Assembly (NCBI RefSeq): GCF_002127325.2 | Contig: NC_035433.2 | Location: 85,021,775-85,085,774 of the forward strand | Direction: 5' to 3' | DNA: 64,000 bases | Origin: Helianthus annuus | Taxonomy: Eukaryota; Streptophyta; Magnoliopsida; Asterales; Asteraceae | Notes under the pieces: generated by a model | Told to the model about the DNA's origin: nothing | What the model saw: the letters and a program-made list of their open reading frames with translations, nothing else | Database searches by the model: none | In this document: in pieces, positions 43,138-52,815 of the stretch | Position numbering within the stretch: the stretch's first letter is position 1 | Layout: each line of letters starts with the position of its first letter | Position numbers and translations under genes: made by a program

Positions 43138-43172
43138 TAAGTGTTGAACCAGTAAGAGGTATGAACTATTAA

Positions 43173-43722
43173 CACTACTAGAAAAGTGGTCATTTTGCTA
43201 CGGAAATTTCCTACGCAAAAAAATGCGTCACAAATTCTAACACATTTACTACGCATTTCCTACGGAAAAAAGACCATTATTTTTTTGGGCAATTTGTGAC
43301 ACAATAGTTACAAATATACTAATTCTAAGTATTGTGTCAGAAATGTGTAGCAACTTGTTACGCATTTCCGACGGAAACAATATTTATTTGTTGGAATTCG
43401 ATTTATATGTTAAATTCATTTAAATATTAATTGTTGTGTCAGAAATGCGTAGCAACTTGCTACGCATTTATGACGAATTATTTATTATTATACTTAGATT
43501 ATATTTTAATGTTTAATCAACATTATTATTAATTATTGCGTAGGAAATGTGTAGCAACTTGTTACGCATTTGTGATGGAAAATTTATTGTGTAGGAAATG
43601 TGTAGCAACTTGCTACGCATTTGTGATGGAAAATTTATTACCATATTGTGTAGGAAATGTGTAGCAACTATCTACGCATTTGTGATGGAAAATATATTGT
43701 GTAGGAAATGTGTAGCAACTTA
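43173..43722. mobile_element. One-ended CACTA-like fragment
   Basis: It starts cactactagaaaag, the canonical CACTA (En/Spm-type) terminus. Repeated subterminal units follow (tgtgtaggaaatgtgtagca, ttgctacgcatttgtgatgg) in both orientations. No opposite CACTA end is visible. The flanks carry a 28-bp direct repeat (aagtgttgaaccagtaagag and following, 43139-43166; near copy 43724-43751). Confidence 0.65.
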
Positions 43723-45002
43723 TAAGTGCTGAACCAGTAAGAGGTCTGAACAACCAAGAATCAATATAATGCTTAACCGTTCAGAGTCAAATGTCTGACC
43801 ACTTCAAATTACAAGTCTTAACCATTCAGACTTAGTATAATGTTTAACCATTCAGAGGAAAATGTCTGAACCATTCAGATATCATCTCGCGAAACAAACA
43901 GTCTAAACCATTAAGTACTGAACCAGTAAGAGTAAGAGATCTGAATCACTAAAAGCTAAATAACCAGCCTCTAAGTCTAGTCATCAACCTAAAAATCAAC
44001 ATCGTTTATTTATTTATTTTTTATGTACATTTTAGTATTTTATCATTTTTATTTACTTATATTTATTTTTCAGATTCTATTTCGTAGCTTATGCCCTTTT
44101 CATGTGTACTTGCTGGCCACTTTAACTCGCCAGAAAGACAGTTAGTGAATGTTTTTGAGACATAAACATAAATGAGCGAATAGTTAAGTATTTAAAGGTT
44201 AAGTATTTAAAGGTGCTATTATTTAATGGATTAACTTCAGACAAGAATGGTGGAGGAGGTGTTCAACTAATAATTTTAAAAAAAATAATGCGGAACTTTT
44301 TCATCTCAAGACAAAACAAAAGAAATAAACTTAATTACGTAGTTAACAAGTTTAATGTTAATGTTGACAGACTCCAATGATACGACCAAAAAATGATACC
44401 TATATTTTATAAAATGTAATTTCTAGTTTTCTACTATGTATAAAATATCATTATTATTACCATGGTGACTTGGGAGTTGCAAATATTCGGCTTATATAGA
44501 GAGTACTGGGTAATTAGTCAAAAATATTAAATTATAAAGAAATTAGTTTTCGAGAAATTATATACAACTTAAACATCAAAAGTTTACTAATATTTACAAC
44601 AAAATACGTGAATATAAATATAACTAAAAAAAGTGCATGCTCAAATGCTCAAGTAGTAATATAATGTATTTATAAATTTAATATCCATTCCTTGAAAAAT
44701 GATATTTATTCTTTAAGATATAGGAATTATGTTTTATTATTTAAGTCAAACTCGGCCTGAGTTAATCAACTAGATCCGATTTTGGCCAATGCTACCTTAT
44801 AGCGAGTACTCAACCTCCGACATCTTATTTTACAACATTGATTGTTACACAAATTAAACATGTCATTACAATATAATACGTTTTCTTTTATATTAAAAAG
44901 AACTATAAAAGAAATTTTATGCACTTTTAAAAATAAATAGGTCTGCTTTTCTTTAATTAAAAGAAGAGGTATAACTTAAAGGAAACAGTATTTATAAAAC
45001 AA
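43723..45002. other. Non-coding region, probable old hAT debris
   Basis: Phrases such as aaccattcag and tctgaacc alternate at 43730-43960, in the style of common plant hAT MITEs, without clear ends. The rest is AT-rich and gene-free. Confidence 0.35.
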
Positions 45003-45037
45003 CTAGTAAGGAACCACGCGTTTCGTAGCGGGTTTCG
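45003..45037 (-). mobile_element. Helitron-like 3' terminus
   Basis: Minus strand: a GC-rich imperfect stem (ccacgc ... gcggg, 45014-45032), then CTAG (45003-45006) before T. The body to the right is undefined and ends at or before the LINE at 45417. Confidence 0.4.
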
Positions 45038-45400
45038 TCCATAATAGAAGCGGTGGGTATTCTTGTGTAATTTTCAAAGTAATTTGCTAATACAACTAAT
45101 ATAACAATTCACAATGACCAATCGACTACACACAAACGGATTAACATTAGAATAAGCAATTAAAAGTAAGCAATTAGAAAACGATATTTTAACAGAATTT
45201 ATCAACATAAAAAGTTTGAAATATAATTTGTTTTGTATTTTTTAAAGTAAAAATAATTTATTAAAAACACAGATTATAAATTAACTATATACAGTGCATT
45301 TAATACTTTTGATCAAGTAGATAAATGATTGCCTTCTAATTACTTTATATAATGATTTTCTTAATTCAATTTTCTAAGTTGTATTACAAAACACCAAAAT

Positions 45401-45416
45401 AGATTACCCAATTTAC
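45401..45416. repeat. Left target-site duplication of the LINE
   Basis: agattacccaatttac, 16 bp, repeated exactly at 51007-51022. Confidence 0.95.
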
Positions 45417-45459
45417 GGAAGTAGTTAATAGAAAATAAAAGGATTTGAACAAGGGTCCG

Positions 45460-47274
45460 ATGTTTAAGGGAGGCGATCGCCGGAAGCCTATTCCGGTGGA
45501 TATTCAAAGACGGCTAACGAAGTTCTACGTCTCCAATCTTCCAGATAGATGCAGTGGGATGGATTTAGCAAAGGTTGTTCGTATGCATGCAGACATATTT
45601 GACATCTACATAGCGAGGAAAAGAGATAAACTGGGTAACCGGTTCGGCTTTATCTCGTTACTGGATGTTAAGGATAGAGGTGGGATGGAGAAGATTTTAT
45701 CGGACATAAGACTGGGGGATTTCAAATTATCCTTTAACGTGGCCAGATTCACGTTAGAGGATGGGGAGATTAAGAACAGAGGTACAGAGGCTAGGAAAAC
45801 TGGGATGGTAAACGGAGCGGGTGGAAGTATTACAGGAGTAAAGGAGTTCAATAGAGGAACGGTGGCCGGGGGTAGGTCGTTCAGGGATGTCATTCTGGGG
45901 AGGCAGTCTGAAACGAAGGAGGAGAAAGTGATAGAAATCAACGAGGATTTTCAAGGATCGATAAGGGGGGACCGAAAAGCAGTAATAACAAGGATGAAGG
46001 ATTTTAAAGCATTGAAAAAGGCTGAAGGTGTGATTAGGGAGTTGATGGCCGGTGCAGGGGTTGTGCAATATGTAGGAGGAATGTATCTTCTGGTGTCGTT
46101 TAACAGTTCGGAGGAGGTCGGAAAATTTTTGGCTTTGTCCAAAGAAAATGGAGAGATGTTTCAGACAGCGGAGGAGTGGTCAGGCCAAACCCTACCGTTT
46201 GAACGAATCGCATGGCTGAGAATCCAAGGAATACCTCTACATTTACTTGACAGAGCGGTCATTAACTTGATTGGGGAGAGGTTTGGGCTAGTGGTGAAGG
46301 GAGATATTCATGATGGTGGAGATTCGGACTTGTCATATGATTATATCGGAATCTTGGTAGCCGATGGAAAAAGGATCCAAGAGGAGGTGGTATTACAATG
46401 GAAGGGGCGAAGGTATCGAGTTTGGGTGACAGAGGAAGTGGGTGATTGGTTTTCAGATGCTATGGCGAAGGAGAAAAGGGTGGAGACCACTAAGGTTGAC
46501 AACAGAGACGATCAAACCGATGAAGAAAAGATGTCGGAATCTCCGAGTCAGGTCCGGCGGTCGGACGATTCAACTCCGGTTAACCGGAACGTTGAGACGG
46601 ACTCAGTATCACCGCAGATTGTCTTTCCTTTTCCGGATATGGAAAGGCCTGTGTTTACGGGTGTTGAGATGGAAACGATGGGTAATCAGTATAACTTTTC
46701 CAAGAATATGGGAGAGAATGGGGGAAGGAATAAGGAAAGTGAGGTTGAAAATGATGATAGACGTCAGTATGGTAAGAATAGAAAATCTTCTAATATGAGG
46801 GGCAGAGTTCGTGTGGGTCTTGGGCAGCCCAAACACATTTCAGTTGACATTAGGCCCAGTTCAAAGAAGAGGCCCAGATTAGATATAGATAAAAGTGGAC
46901 TGGACCCTTTTGGGTTGGATGTCTTGTTGGGGATGCATCATAACATTCAGGGGGATACAGAGGGGAATCAAAATTGTAACCAGGATGGGGGGGAAGCTAC
47001 TGTTGAAGAATCACAGAATGATAATGGGAAAGGAGACACGTTCGATGGAAACGAGGGCGAGGGGAGTCACGAGCTGCTCTCGAATCAAGACAAAGTCGAA
47101 AATCAGCAAGACTCAGAGGAGATTTCGAAGCAGATGGGGGTTCCGCTGGCGTCTGAGAATGAAATTGATAATACTATCAAGATGGGTGCGACCGTGGGAG
47201 TTCGAATGGAATCGTTTAGAGCTATGGTGACATCTATTGTGGAAGGAGAAGGTGTACAATTAGGTAAGGAATGA
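45460..47274 (+). CDS. LINE ORF1 protein, RRM type
   Basis: The first ATG in frame is 45460, giving 604 residues to the TGA at 47272-47274. An RNA-recognition motif lies near the N-terminus (about residues 20-100; KFYVSNLPDRC, RFGFISLLDV), as in many plant L1 ORF1 proteins. The middle carries the DUF4283-like region common in these proteins (about 165-330; LRIQGIPLHLLDRAVINLIG). The C-terminal half is charged and low-complexity with a basic patch (SSKKRPRLDIDK). No zinc knuckle is seen. The protein should coat LINE RNA and form the ribonucleoprotein. It overlaps ORF2 by four bases. Confidence 0.88.
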   Translation: MFKGGDRRKPIPVDIQRRLTKFYVSNLPDRCSGMDLAKVVRMHADIFDIYIARKRDKLGNRFGFISLLDVKDRGGMEKILSDIRLGDFKLSFNVARFTLEDGEIKNRGTEARKTGMVNGAGGSITGVKEFNRGTVAGGRSFRDVILGRQSETKEEKVIEINEDFQGSIRGDRKAVITRMKDFKALKKAEGVIRELMAGAGVVQYVGGMYLLVSFNSSEEVGKFLALSKENGEMFQTAEEWSGQTLPFERIAWLRIQGIPLHLLDRAVINLIGERFGLVVKGDIHDGGDSDLSYDYIGILVADGKRIQEEVVLQWKGRRYRVWVTEEVGDWFSDAMAKEKRVETTKVDNRDDQTDEEKMSESPSQVRRSDDSTPVNRNVETDSVSPQIVFPFPDMERPVFTGVEMETMGNQYNFSKNMGENGGRNKESEVENDDRRQYGKNRKSSNMRGRVRVGLGQPKHISVDIRPSSKKRPRLDIDKSGLDPFGLDVLLGMHHNIQGDTEGNQNCNQDGGEATVEESQNDNGKGDTFDGNEGEGSHELLSNQDKVENQQDSEEISKQMGVPLASENEIDNTIKMGATVGVRMESFRAMVTSIVEGEGVQLGKE

Positions 47275-50200
47275 ATTTCATGTCCATAAATGTTAGGGGT
47301 TTGGGTTTGAGGAGTAAACAGGGATGGGTTAAGGATCTTAAATTAAAGAATGGGGTTGATTTTGTTGCTTTACAAGAATGTAAATTGATGGCGACAGAGG
47401 GTTTTGATTGTCAGAACTGTTGGGGAAGGGGTATGGTGGAGTTTGATATGGTTGAAGCCACGGGTAGGTCCGGCGGTTTAATCAACATGTGGAATTCTAA
47501 AGTGTTCAAGAAGGTGTCTGCTGAATTTGACACAAATTTCTTGCTTACTTCTGGTATTCTGGTTGAAGATGGCTCGGTTTTAAACGTTTTGAACGTGTAT
47601 GCGCCTCAAAGAGTTATGGCCAAAAGAAATCTGTGGGAAAGGTTAAAATCATTGATTGGTAACAAACAAGGTATGTGGGTGGTTATGGGAGATTTTAACG
47701 TGGTTCGTTATGACACGGAGAGGAAGAACTCGAGATTCAATCGTACGGCAGCCTCGGATTTTAACGAGTTCATTGATGAGATGGATTTGTGGGAGTATAA
47801 CATGAAGGGTAATAGATTTACTTTTATGTCTATGGTAGATGGGATTGCTAAATTCAGCAAGATTGATAGGGTGCTAGTTTGCCATAATTTCTTCAATAAA
47901 TGGCCGAGGGCTTGCCTCCGATCTCTGCCTCGCGGTTTATCTGATCACTCTCCTTTGTTGCTTTCGTTAGTGAATTCGAACTTCGGGTGTAAACCATTTC
48001 GGTGGTTTAATTCCTGGTTGGAGAGGGAGGGGTGTAGGGAGGTGGTCACGAAAGCGTTAAATAATTGCCAGGTTGAGGGATGTCCGGATATTGTTTTGTC
48101 TGGTAAATTAAAAAGTGTGAGGGATTCGGTTAGACAATGGTGGGAGGTGGAGATTCAAAAAGAAAAGGAGGAGCTTGATATATGTAAAAGTGAAATTCAT
48201 AACTTGGAGAAAATTATGGAAGAGAGGGAGTTGGATGATGAGGAATTGTGGGTGTGGGAGGAGTGTAAGAAAGATATCCTTAAAATGGAGGAATGGAAAT
48301 GTAGGGACCTGCATCAGAAATCCCGGGTGAGATGGGCGTCAAAAGGGGATGATAATTCGGCTTATTTTCATAGGGTGGTCAATGGGAGGAAAGCGGCGAA
48401 TGATATCCCAGGCATTGAGGTCGAAGGGCAATGGATTACGAAGCCTAGCTTAGTCAAAAGAGGTGTGTTTAGATTCTTCAGAGATCATTTTTTGGAAAAG
48501 TTTAAGTCAAGGCCGGAGTTCATATGTGATAGTTTTAAGGTGATTTCGGGTGAGGATGCTACAAGACTGATACGGAGGTTTTCTAAGGAGGAGATTAGGG
48601 AGGCGGTCTTCGATTGTGGGTCTGATAGAGCCCCGGGGCCAGACGGGTTCAACTTTAATTTTATCAAGCAGTTTTGGAATGTTTTAGAAGATGATTTTAT
48701 TAATATGTTCAACGATTTTTACGAGACAGGAGAGATCAGTAAAGGGTGTAGTACCTCGTTCATATCGTTAATCCCGAAGACCCAGTCGCCGATTGGGTTA
48801 AGGGACTATAGGCCGATCACTCTTGTGGGAGTTATTAGTAAAACGATATCGAAAGTTCTGGCTGCTAGGGTGAAGGAGGTTTTGGAGAAGGTTATCTCGG
48901 AGACGCAAACAGCTTTTCTCAAAAACAGATTTATTTTGGATGGCCCGGTTATTCTGAATGAGCTGATTGGTTGGATGAAAAAGAACGGGAGACAAGGTTT
49001 CTTGCTGAAAATCGATTTTGAAAAAGCTTATGACAATGTAAATTGGGGTTTTTTATTATCGGTTATGAGACAAATGGGGTTCCCGGTTAGATGGTGTCGC
49101 TGGATTCAAGGGATTCTGAAGTCGGCGAGATCGGCAGTGTTAGTAAACGGCTCTCCTACGTTTGAGTTTCAGTGCCAAAAGGGGGTTAGACAGGGAGATC
49201 CGTTGTCCCCGTTCTTATTTCTTATGGTCATGGAGGCGTTCTCGTGCCTTGTCAAGAAGGCCTGCGACTTGGGGGAATTAAAAGACATTAGATCCCTAAA
49301 CAGTAACCTTAATATTTCTCATTTACTTTACGCTGATGATGCAGTCATTGTTGGGGAGTGGTCAAGAGATAATATAGAGAAGACGGCCAGGTTGCTAAGG
49401 GTGTTTCACATCTGCTCGGGGCTGAAAATCAATATTAAGAAGTCCTTTTTATTTGGGGTTGGGGTTGACAAGGAAGAGGTGATCGAGATGTCTAATCTTT
49501 TGGGCTGTAGGTATGGTGACTTTCCCTTTGATTATTTGGGGGTTAAAGTGGGGGCGAACATGAATAAGTGTCATAACTGGGATTCGGTTTTAGACACGGT
49601 TCGTAATCGGTTGGCTTCTTGGAAGGCCAAGACATTGTCGATGGGCGGAAGGTTAATTTTGGTGAATTCTGTTTTGTCTAGCCTCCCGGTATATTATTTA
49701 TCTATTTTTAAAGCCCCAGTTAAGGTGACCGACCAAATCGAAAGGTTGATGAGGAATTTTTTGTGGGCCGGTACCAGTGAAGTTAAGAAGTTGAGTTGGG
49801 TCGCTTGGGAGTCGGTGACGCTTTCTAAAAGAAATGGAGGATTGGGCATTACGAAATTAAGAGATGTGAATTACGCCCTTCTTGCTAAATGGGTGTGGAG
49901 ATTTAAAACTCAATCTAATAGCGTTTGGAGGAATGTGGTGGAAACGATTCATGGGGGAAAGGGTAGGTGGGGTTGTTTACCGGTAAACCGTCGGTACAAA
50001 GGTTGCTGGCTCAATTTGGTTAAGGCGGTGGAGAAACGTATGATTGACGGGAAGACGTTTATGGATCTCTTATCGGTTAAGGTTGGGAATGGCTTGTCCG
50101 TGAAATTTTGGTCAGACAAATGGGTGGGTTTGACGGTTTTAAAAGATAGATGGCCTAATCTATATGGGTTGGAAAGAAATAAGCAGTGTGTTGTGGCGGA

Positions 50201-50933
50201 TAGGTTGGGTTGGGACGGTTCCACGTGGAGGTTCTTGCCGAATTGGAAACATAAATTATCTACGGTAGCGGAGTTATCGGAGATGCAAGACGTGGAATTT
50301 CTTCTTAATATGGTGTCGTTATCTAGCGAAGTTGATCGTTGGTCTTGGGGTGTGGATGGGACGGATCCGATGTCGGTCTCGGCGGTGAAATCTTGGATAA
50401 GGGAGGGTTCTGAAATTCGGAGAGAGCACGCGATGAGATGGGAGTCTTGGGTTCCGACTAAAGTTAAAGTTTTTATTTGGCGGGCGGAGATGGGTCGCAT
50501 CCCGACTAAGGAAGCTCTTATCCGGCGCAATGTTAATATTCTGGATGATTCTTGCCCTTTTTGTAGCTCTCAAGTTGAAAGTGTGATGCATCTTTTTACT
50601 GGGTGTCTCTTTGCCTGTGGCGTTTGGTCGGCGGTTGGGGTTTGGTGCGATATTGGGCCGATTTTGGCTTTTGATTTCAGAGATCTATTACTCTTGCAGG
50701 ATGGTGTGCAGAGAGGGAAATGGGCTAAAAAAATTATCAGGGGTATTGTTTATACCACATGCTGGGTGGTTTGGAAGTTGAGGAACGAAAGAGTTTTTAA
50801 AGGGGCTAATCCAAAAGTGGTCGAAGCGGTTGCGCTTGTGAAGTCTTGGTCTTTCTTATGGTTAAAATATAGATCTAAATTCTCTTGTATTATTTGGAAG
50901 GATTGGTGTCGTAGTCCTCTGTATATGTTGTAA
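47271..50933 (+). CDS. LINE ORF2: endonuclease and reverse transcriptase
   Basis: The 1220-residue frame starts at an ATG inside ORF1's stop (ATGA), suggesting reinitiation or termination-coupled translation. The N-terminal AP-like endonuclease (about 1-230) shows NVRG, QECK, MGDFNVV and SDHSPL. Reverse transcriptase (about 480-770) shows LIPKT, DYRPI, KIDFEKAYD, GVRQGDPLSPFLF and the active site YADD (near 686). The C-terminal zinc-binding zf-RVT region (about 1050-1130) has WRAEMGRIPTKEAL, CPFC and MHLFTGC. The enzyme would nick target DNA and prime cDNA synthesis from the nick. Length and motif order are normal for plant L1. Confidence 0.95.
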   Translation: MNFMSINVRGLGLRSKQGWVKDLKLKNGVDFVALQECKLMATEGFDCQNCWGRGMVEFDMVEATGRSGGLINMWNSKVFKKVSAEFDTNFLLTSGILVEDGSVLNVLNVYAPQRVMAKRNLWERLKSLIGNKQGMWVVMGDFNVVRYDTERKNSRFNRTAASDFNEFIDEMDLWEYNMKGNRFTFMSMVDGIAKFSKIDRVLVCHNFFNKWPRACLRSLPRGLSDHSPLLLSLVNSNFGCKPFRWFNSWLEREGCREVVTKALNNCQVEGCPDIVLSGKLKSVRDSVRQWWEVEIQKEKEELDICKSEIHNLEKIMEERELDDEELWVWEECKKDILKMEEWKCRDLHQKSRVRWASKGDDNSAYFHRVVNGRKAANDIPGIEVEGQWITKPSLVKRGVFRFFRDHFLEKFKSRPEFICDSFKVISGEDATRLIRRFSKEEIREAVFDCGSDRAPGPDGFNFNFIKQFWNVLEDDFINMFNDFYETGEISKGCSTSFISLIPKTQSPIGLRDYRPITLVGVISKTISKVLAARVKEVLEKVISETQTAFLKNRFILDGPVILNELIGWMKKNGRQGFLLKIDFEKAYDNVNWGFLLSVMRQMGFPVRWCRWIQGILKSARSAVLVNGSPTFEFQCQKGVRQGDPLSPFLFLMVMEAFSCLVKKACDLGELKDIRSLNSNLNISHLLYADDAVIVGEWSRDNIEKTARLLRVFHICSGLKINIKKSFLFGVGVDKEEVIEMSNLLGCRYGDFPFDYLGVKVGANMNKCHNWDSVLDTVRNRLASWKAKTLSMGGRLILVNSVLSSLPVYYLSIFKAPVKVTDQIERLMRNFLWAGTSEVKKLSWVAWESVTLSKRNGGLGITKLRDVNYALLAKWVWRFKTQSNSVWRNVVETIHGGKGRWGCLPVNRRYKGCWLNLVKAVEKRMIDGKTFMDLLSVKVGNGLSVKFWSDKWVGLTVLKDRWPNLYGLERNKQCVVADRLGWDGSTWRFLPNWKHKLSTVAELSEMQDVEFLLNMVSLSSEVDRWSWGVDGTDPMSVSAVKSWIREGSEIRREHAMRWESWVPTKVKVFIWRAEMGRIPTKEALIRRNVNILDDSCPFCSSQVESVMHLFTGCLFACGVWSAVGVWCDIGPILAFDFRDLLLLQDGVQRGKWAKKIIRGIVYTTCWVVWKLRNERVFKGANPKVVEAVALVKSWSFLWLKYRSKFSCIIWKDWCRSPLYML

Positions 50934-51006
50934 GCGTTTTTTTGTGTGGCGGTCCTTGCTTTAAGGGCTTGCCGGTTTTTCTAATGAAGTTTTCATTTCA
51001 AAAAAA

Positions 51007-51022
51007 AGATTACCCAATTTAC
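51007..51022. repeat. Right target-site duplication of the LINE
   Basis: Exact copy of 45401-45416, directly after the A tail. Confidence 0.95.
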
Positions 51023-51169
51023 CTTTGCCAAGACCACACCTGACCCCACCACTATTCATTTGAGCAAAAGGTTAAAATTCATTTTTTTTTTCACAATTTC
51101 CCTTCTTGATTATCCGCCATTGTGTGTTGAAAATAAAATTAAACGAAAATTTAGTAAATATTTTAACAA

Positions 51170-51632
51170 CTAGAATTGAGACCCGCCGTAATGCGGCGGG
51201 GATTCTTTAGTTAGGACTAAGTCGATCTAGGACCCGCACGTTATGTTAATCCTGTCAAAAGGGGGAAAATAGACGATGTAAAAACGTTCACCCACACACG
51301 CACGTTGCGTCATGTTAAATCGCAAAATTTAAAACGAAACATAAAAAAGTTAAACCAAAGACGCACGTTGCGATGTGTTAAGTCACAAAATTTAGAACCA
51401 AGCATAAAGCGAAAAATTTGCGGAAAATGAGAACTGTAAAGGACCAAAGTTGAAAGTAAAAAAAGTTGTGAGGATAGATTGCAAAAGATAAAAAGTCTTG
51501 GGTTAAAAATAAAAAAACAAATAGTTTTGGGTTAAAAGTAATTTATGAAATACTTTTGGGTGAAAAGTAAAAAAAATCAATTTTTTTTGGAAACCCCCAA
51601 CGCCAAGGTTACGACAACCATATGCATAACGA
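51170..51632 (-). mobile_element. Non-autonomous Helitron, best-defined copy
   Basis: On the minus strand it begins TCGTTATGCATATGG after an A. It ends with a 7-bp hairpin (CCCGCCG 51182-51188, CGGCGGG 51194-51200), eight bases and CTAG (51170-51173) before a T. This matches the rule 5'-A|TC...CTRR|T-3'. The length is 463 bp, non-coding. Confidence 0.8.
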
Positions 51633-51639
51633 TTTTTTC

Positions 51640-52225
51640 TTTGAAAACCCCCCAAAGCACACGCCGCGTTGCGGCGGGGCGTAAAACGGTGTCAAATATT
51701 ACTAATGTCACACAACCGTTATCGACCACCAACACTGACTCGACCTAGGGTCTGCGTGTTGCGATGAACCTGTCAAACATGAAAAAATAGAGGTAAAAAC
51801 GTTGAACCACTCATGTACGTTGCGTCGTATTAACTTGCAAAATTTGAAACAAAACATAAAAAAGTTGAACCACACTTGTACGTTGCATCGTATTAACTCG
51901 AAAAATTAAGAACTATACGTAAACCAAAAATTTGCCAAAGATGAAAAGTATAAGTGACAAAAGTTGTGAAGTTAAATTGCAAATAATGAAAAGTTTTGGG
52001 TTAAAGTTAAAAAAAACAAATTATGTAGGGTTAAAATTGAAAAAGGTAAAAACCTTTGGGTTAAAAGTAATGAAAAGTTTGGGTTAAAGTTAAAAAAACA
52101 AATTATGTAGGGTTAAAATTGTAAAAGGTAAAAACCTTTGGGTTAAAATTAAAAAATCTAAGTTTTTTTAAAAAAAAAACTCTCAAAGCACATGTTACAA
52201 GTAGTTATGCACAAAAAGTTTGCTT
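51640..52225 (-). mobile_element. Diverged Helitron copy adjoining the previous one
   Basis: A perfect 6-bp hairpin (CGCCGC 51662-51667, GCGGCG 51671-51676) is present, but CTAG is lost. The body repeats the family phrases (acgttgcgtcgtattaact, aaactctcaaagcacatg). An internal unit ttgggttaaagttaaaaaaa is duplicated at about 51994-52100. Confidence 0.55.
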
Positions 52226-52780
52226 CTTTATATATGGAATAATAGGGGCTTCTTTGGCTACCGTAGCTAAGAAGCTACCCAAATTGTTATTATATAGTAA
52301 TAAGTGAGATTCCTCACGTTACGCTGCAGTTTTCCGATCGGTATACTCACTATAACAATTGAAAAAGAAAACAAAAATAGATAAAATAAAGTTGTTATAT
52401 GTCCAAAAGCAAATCGAAACGTGGTGTATCGATCAAAAACAAAGAAAACATACACCGGTAGCGATGCTCGATCATAATCGGTTGGGTTCGCGAGAGTACC
52501 GATACTCGTATAGCCTACGATACCAAAGAAACCCTCTATTTTGAAGCAACTCCGTTACCAATAAAAAATGTGTATCGAAACGTTGAAAAAAAATCAGCAC
52601 AACTGCGTATTCAATTTTTTTTTTAAAAGTTAACGAACATGAGTTATCAATGAAAATAAAATTAAATAAAAACTAAATGGGTTAAAAAGGTACGATGTTT
52701 CAAATATAAAAATATAAAAAGTGAAGTTGGAATTTAAAATTTGAATTAAAAAAAAGTAATATTTAATAGTATATATATAA

Positions 52781-52815
52781 TTAGAAATATACCTGCGCGC
52801 GTTGCGTTGCGTTGC
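52781..52815 (-). mobile_element. Helitron-like 3' terminus, CTAA type
   Basis: Minus strand ends CTAA before T (52781-52784), preceded by a GC-rich gcgcgcgttgcgttgcgttgc stretch that forms only a weak stem. Body undefined. Confidence 0.35.

Larger units (their letters stand above)
45417..51006 (+). mobile_element. Full-length L1-type LINE with both ORFs open
   Basis: The 5,590-bp element is bounded by a perfect 16-bp duplication. It has a short 5' leader (about 43 bp before the first ATG), ORF1 and ORF2 overlapping by ATGA, a 70-bp 3' untranslated region and a short A tail (51000-51006). Neither frame is interrupted and the target duplication is perfect, so it is young and possibly competent for retrotransposition. 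The very short leader may mean loss of some promoter sequence at the 5' end. Confidence 0.95.
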
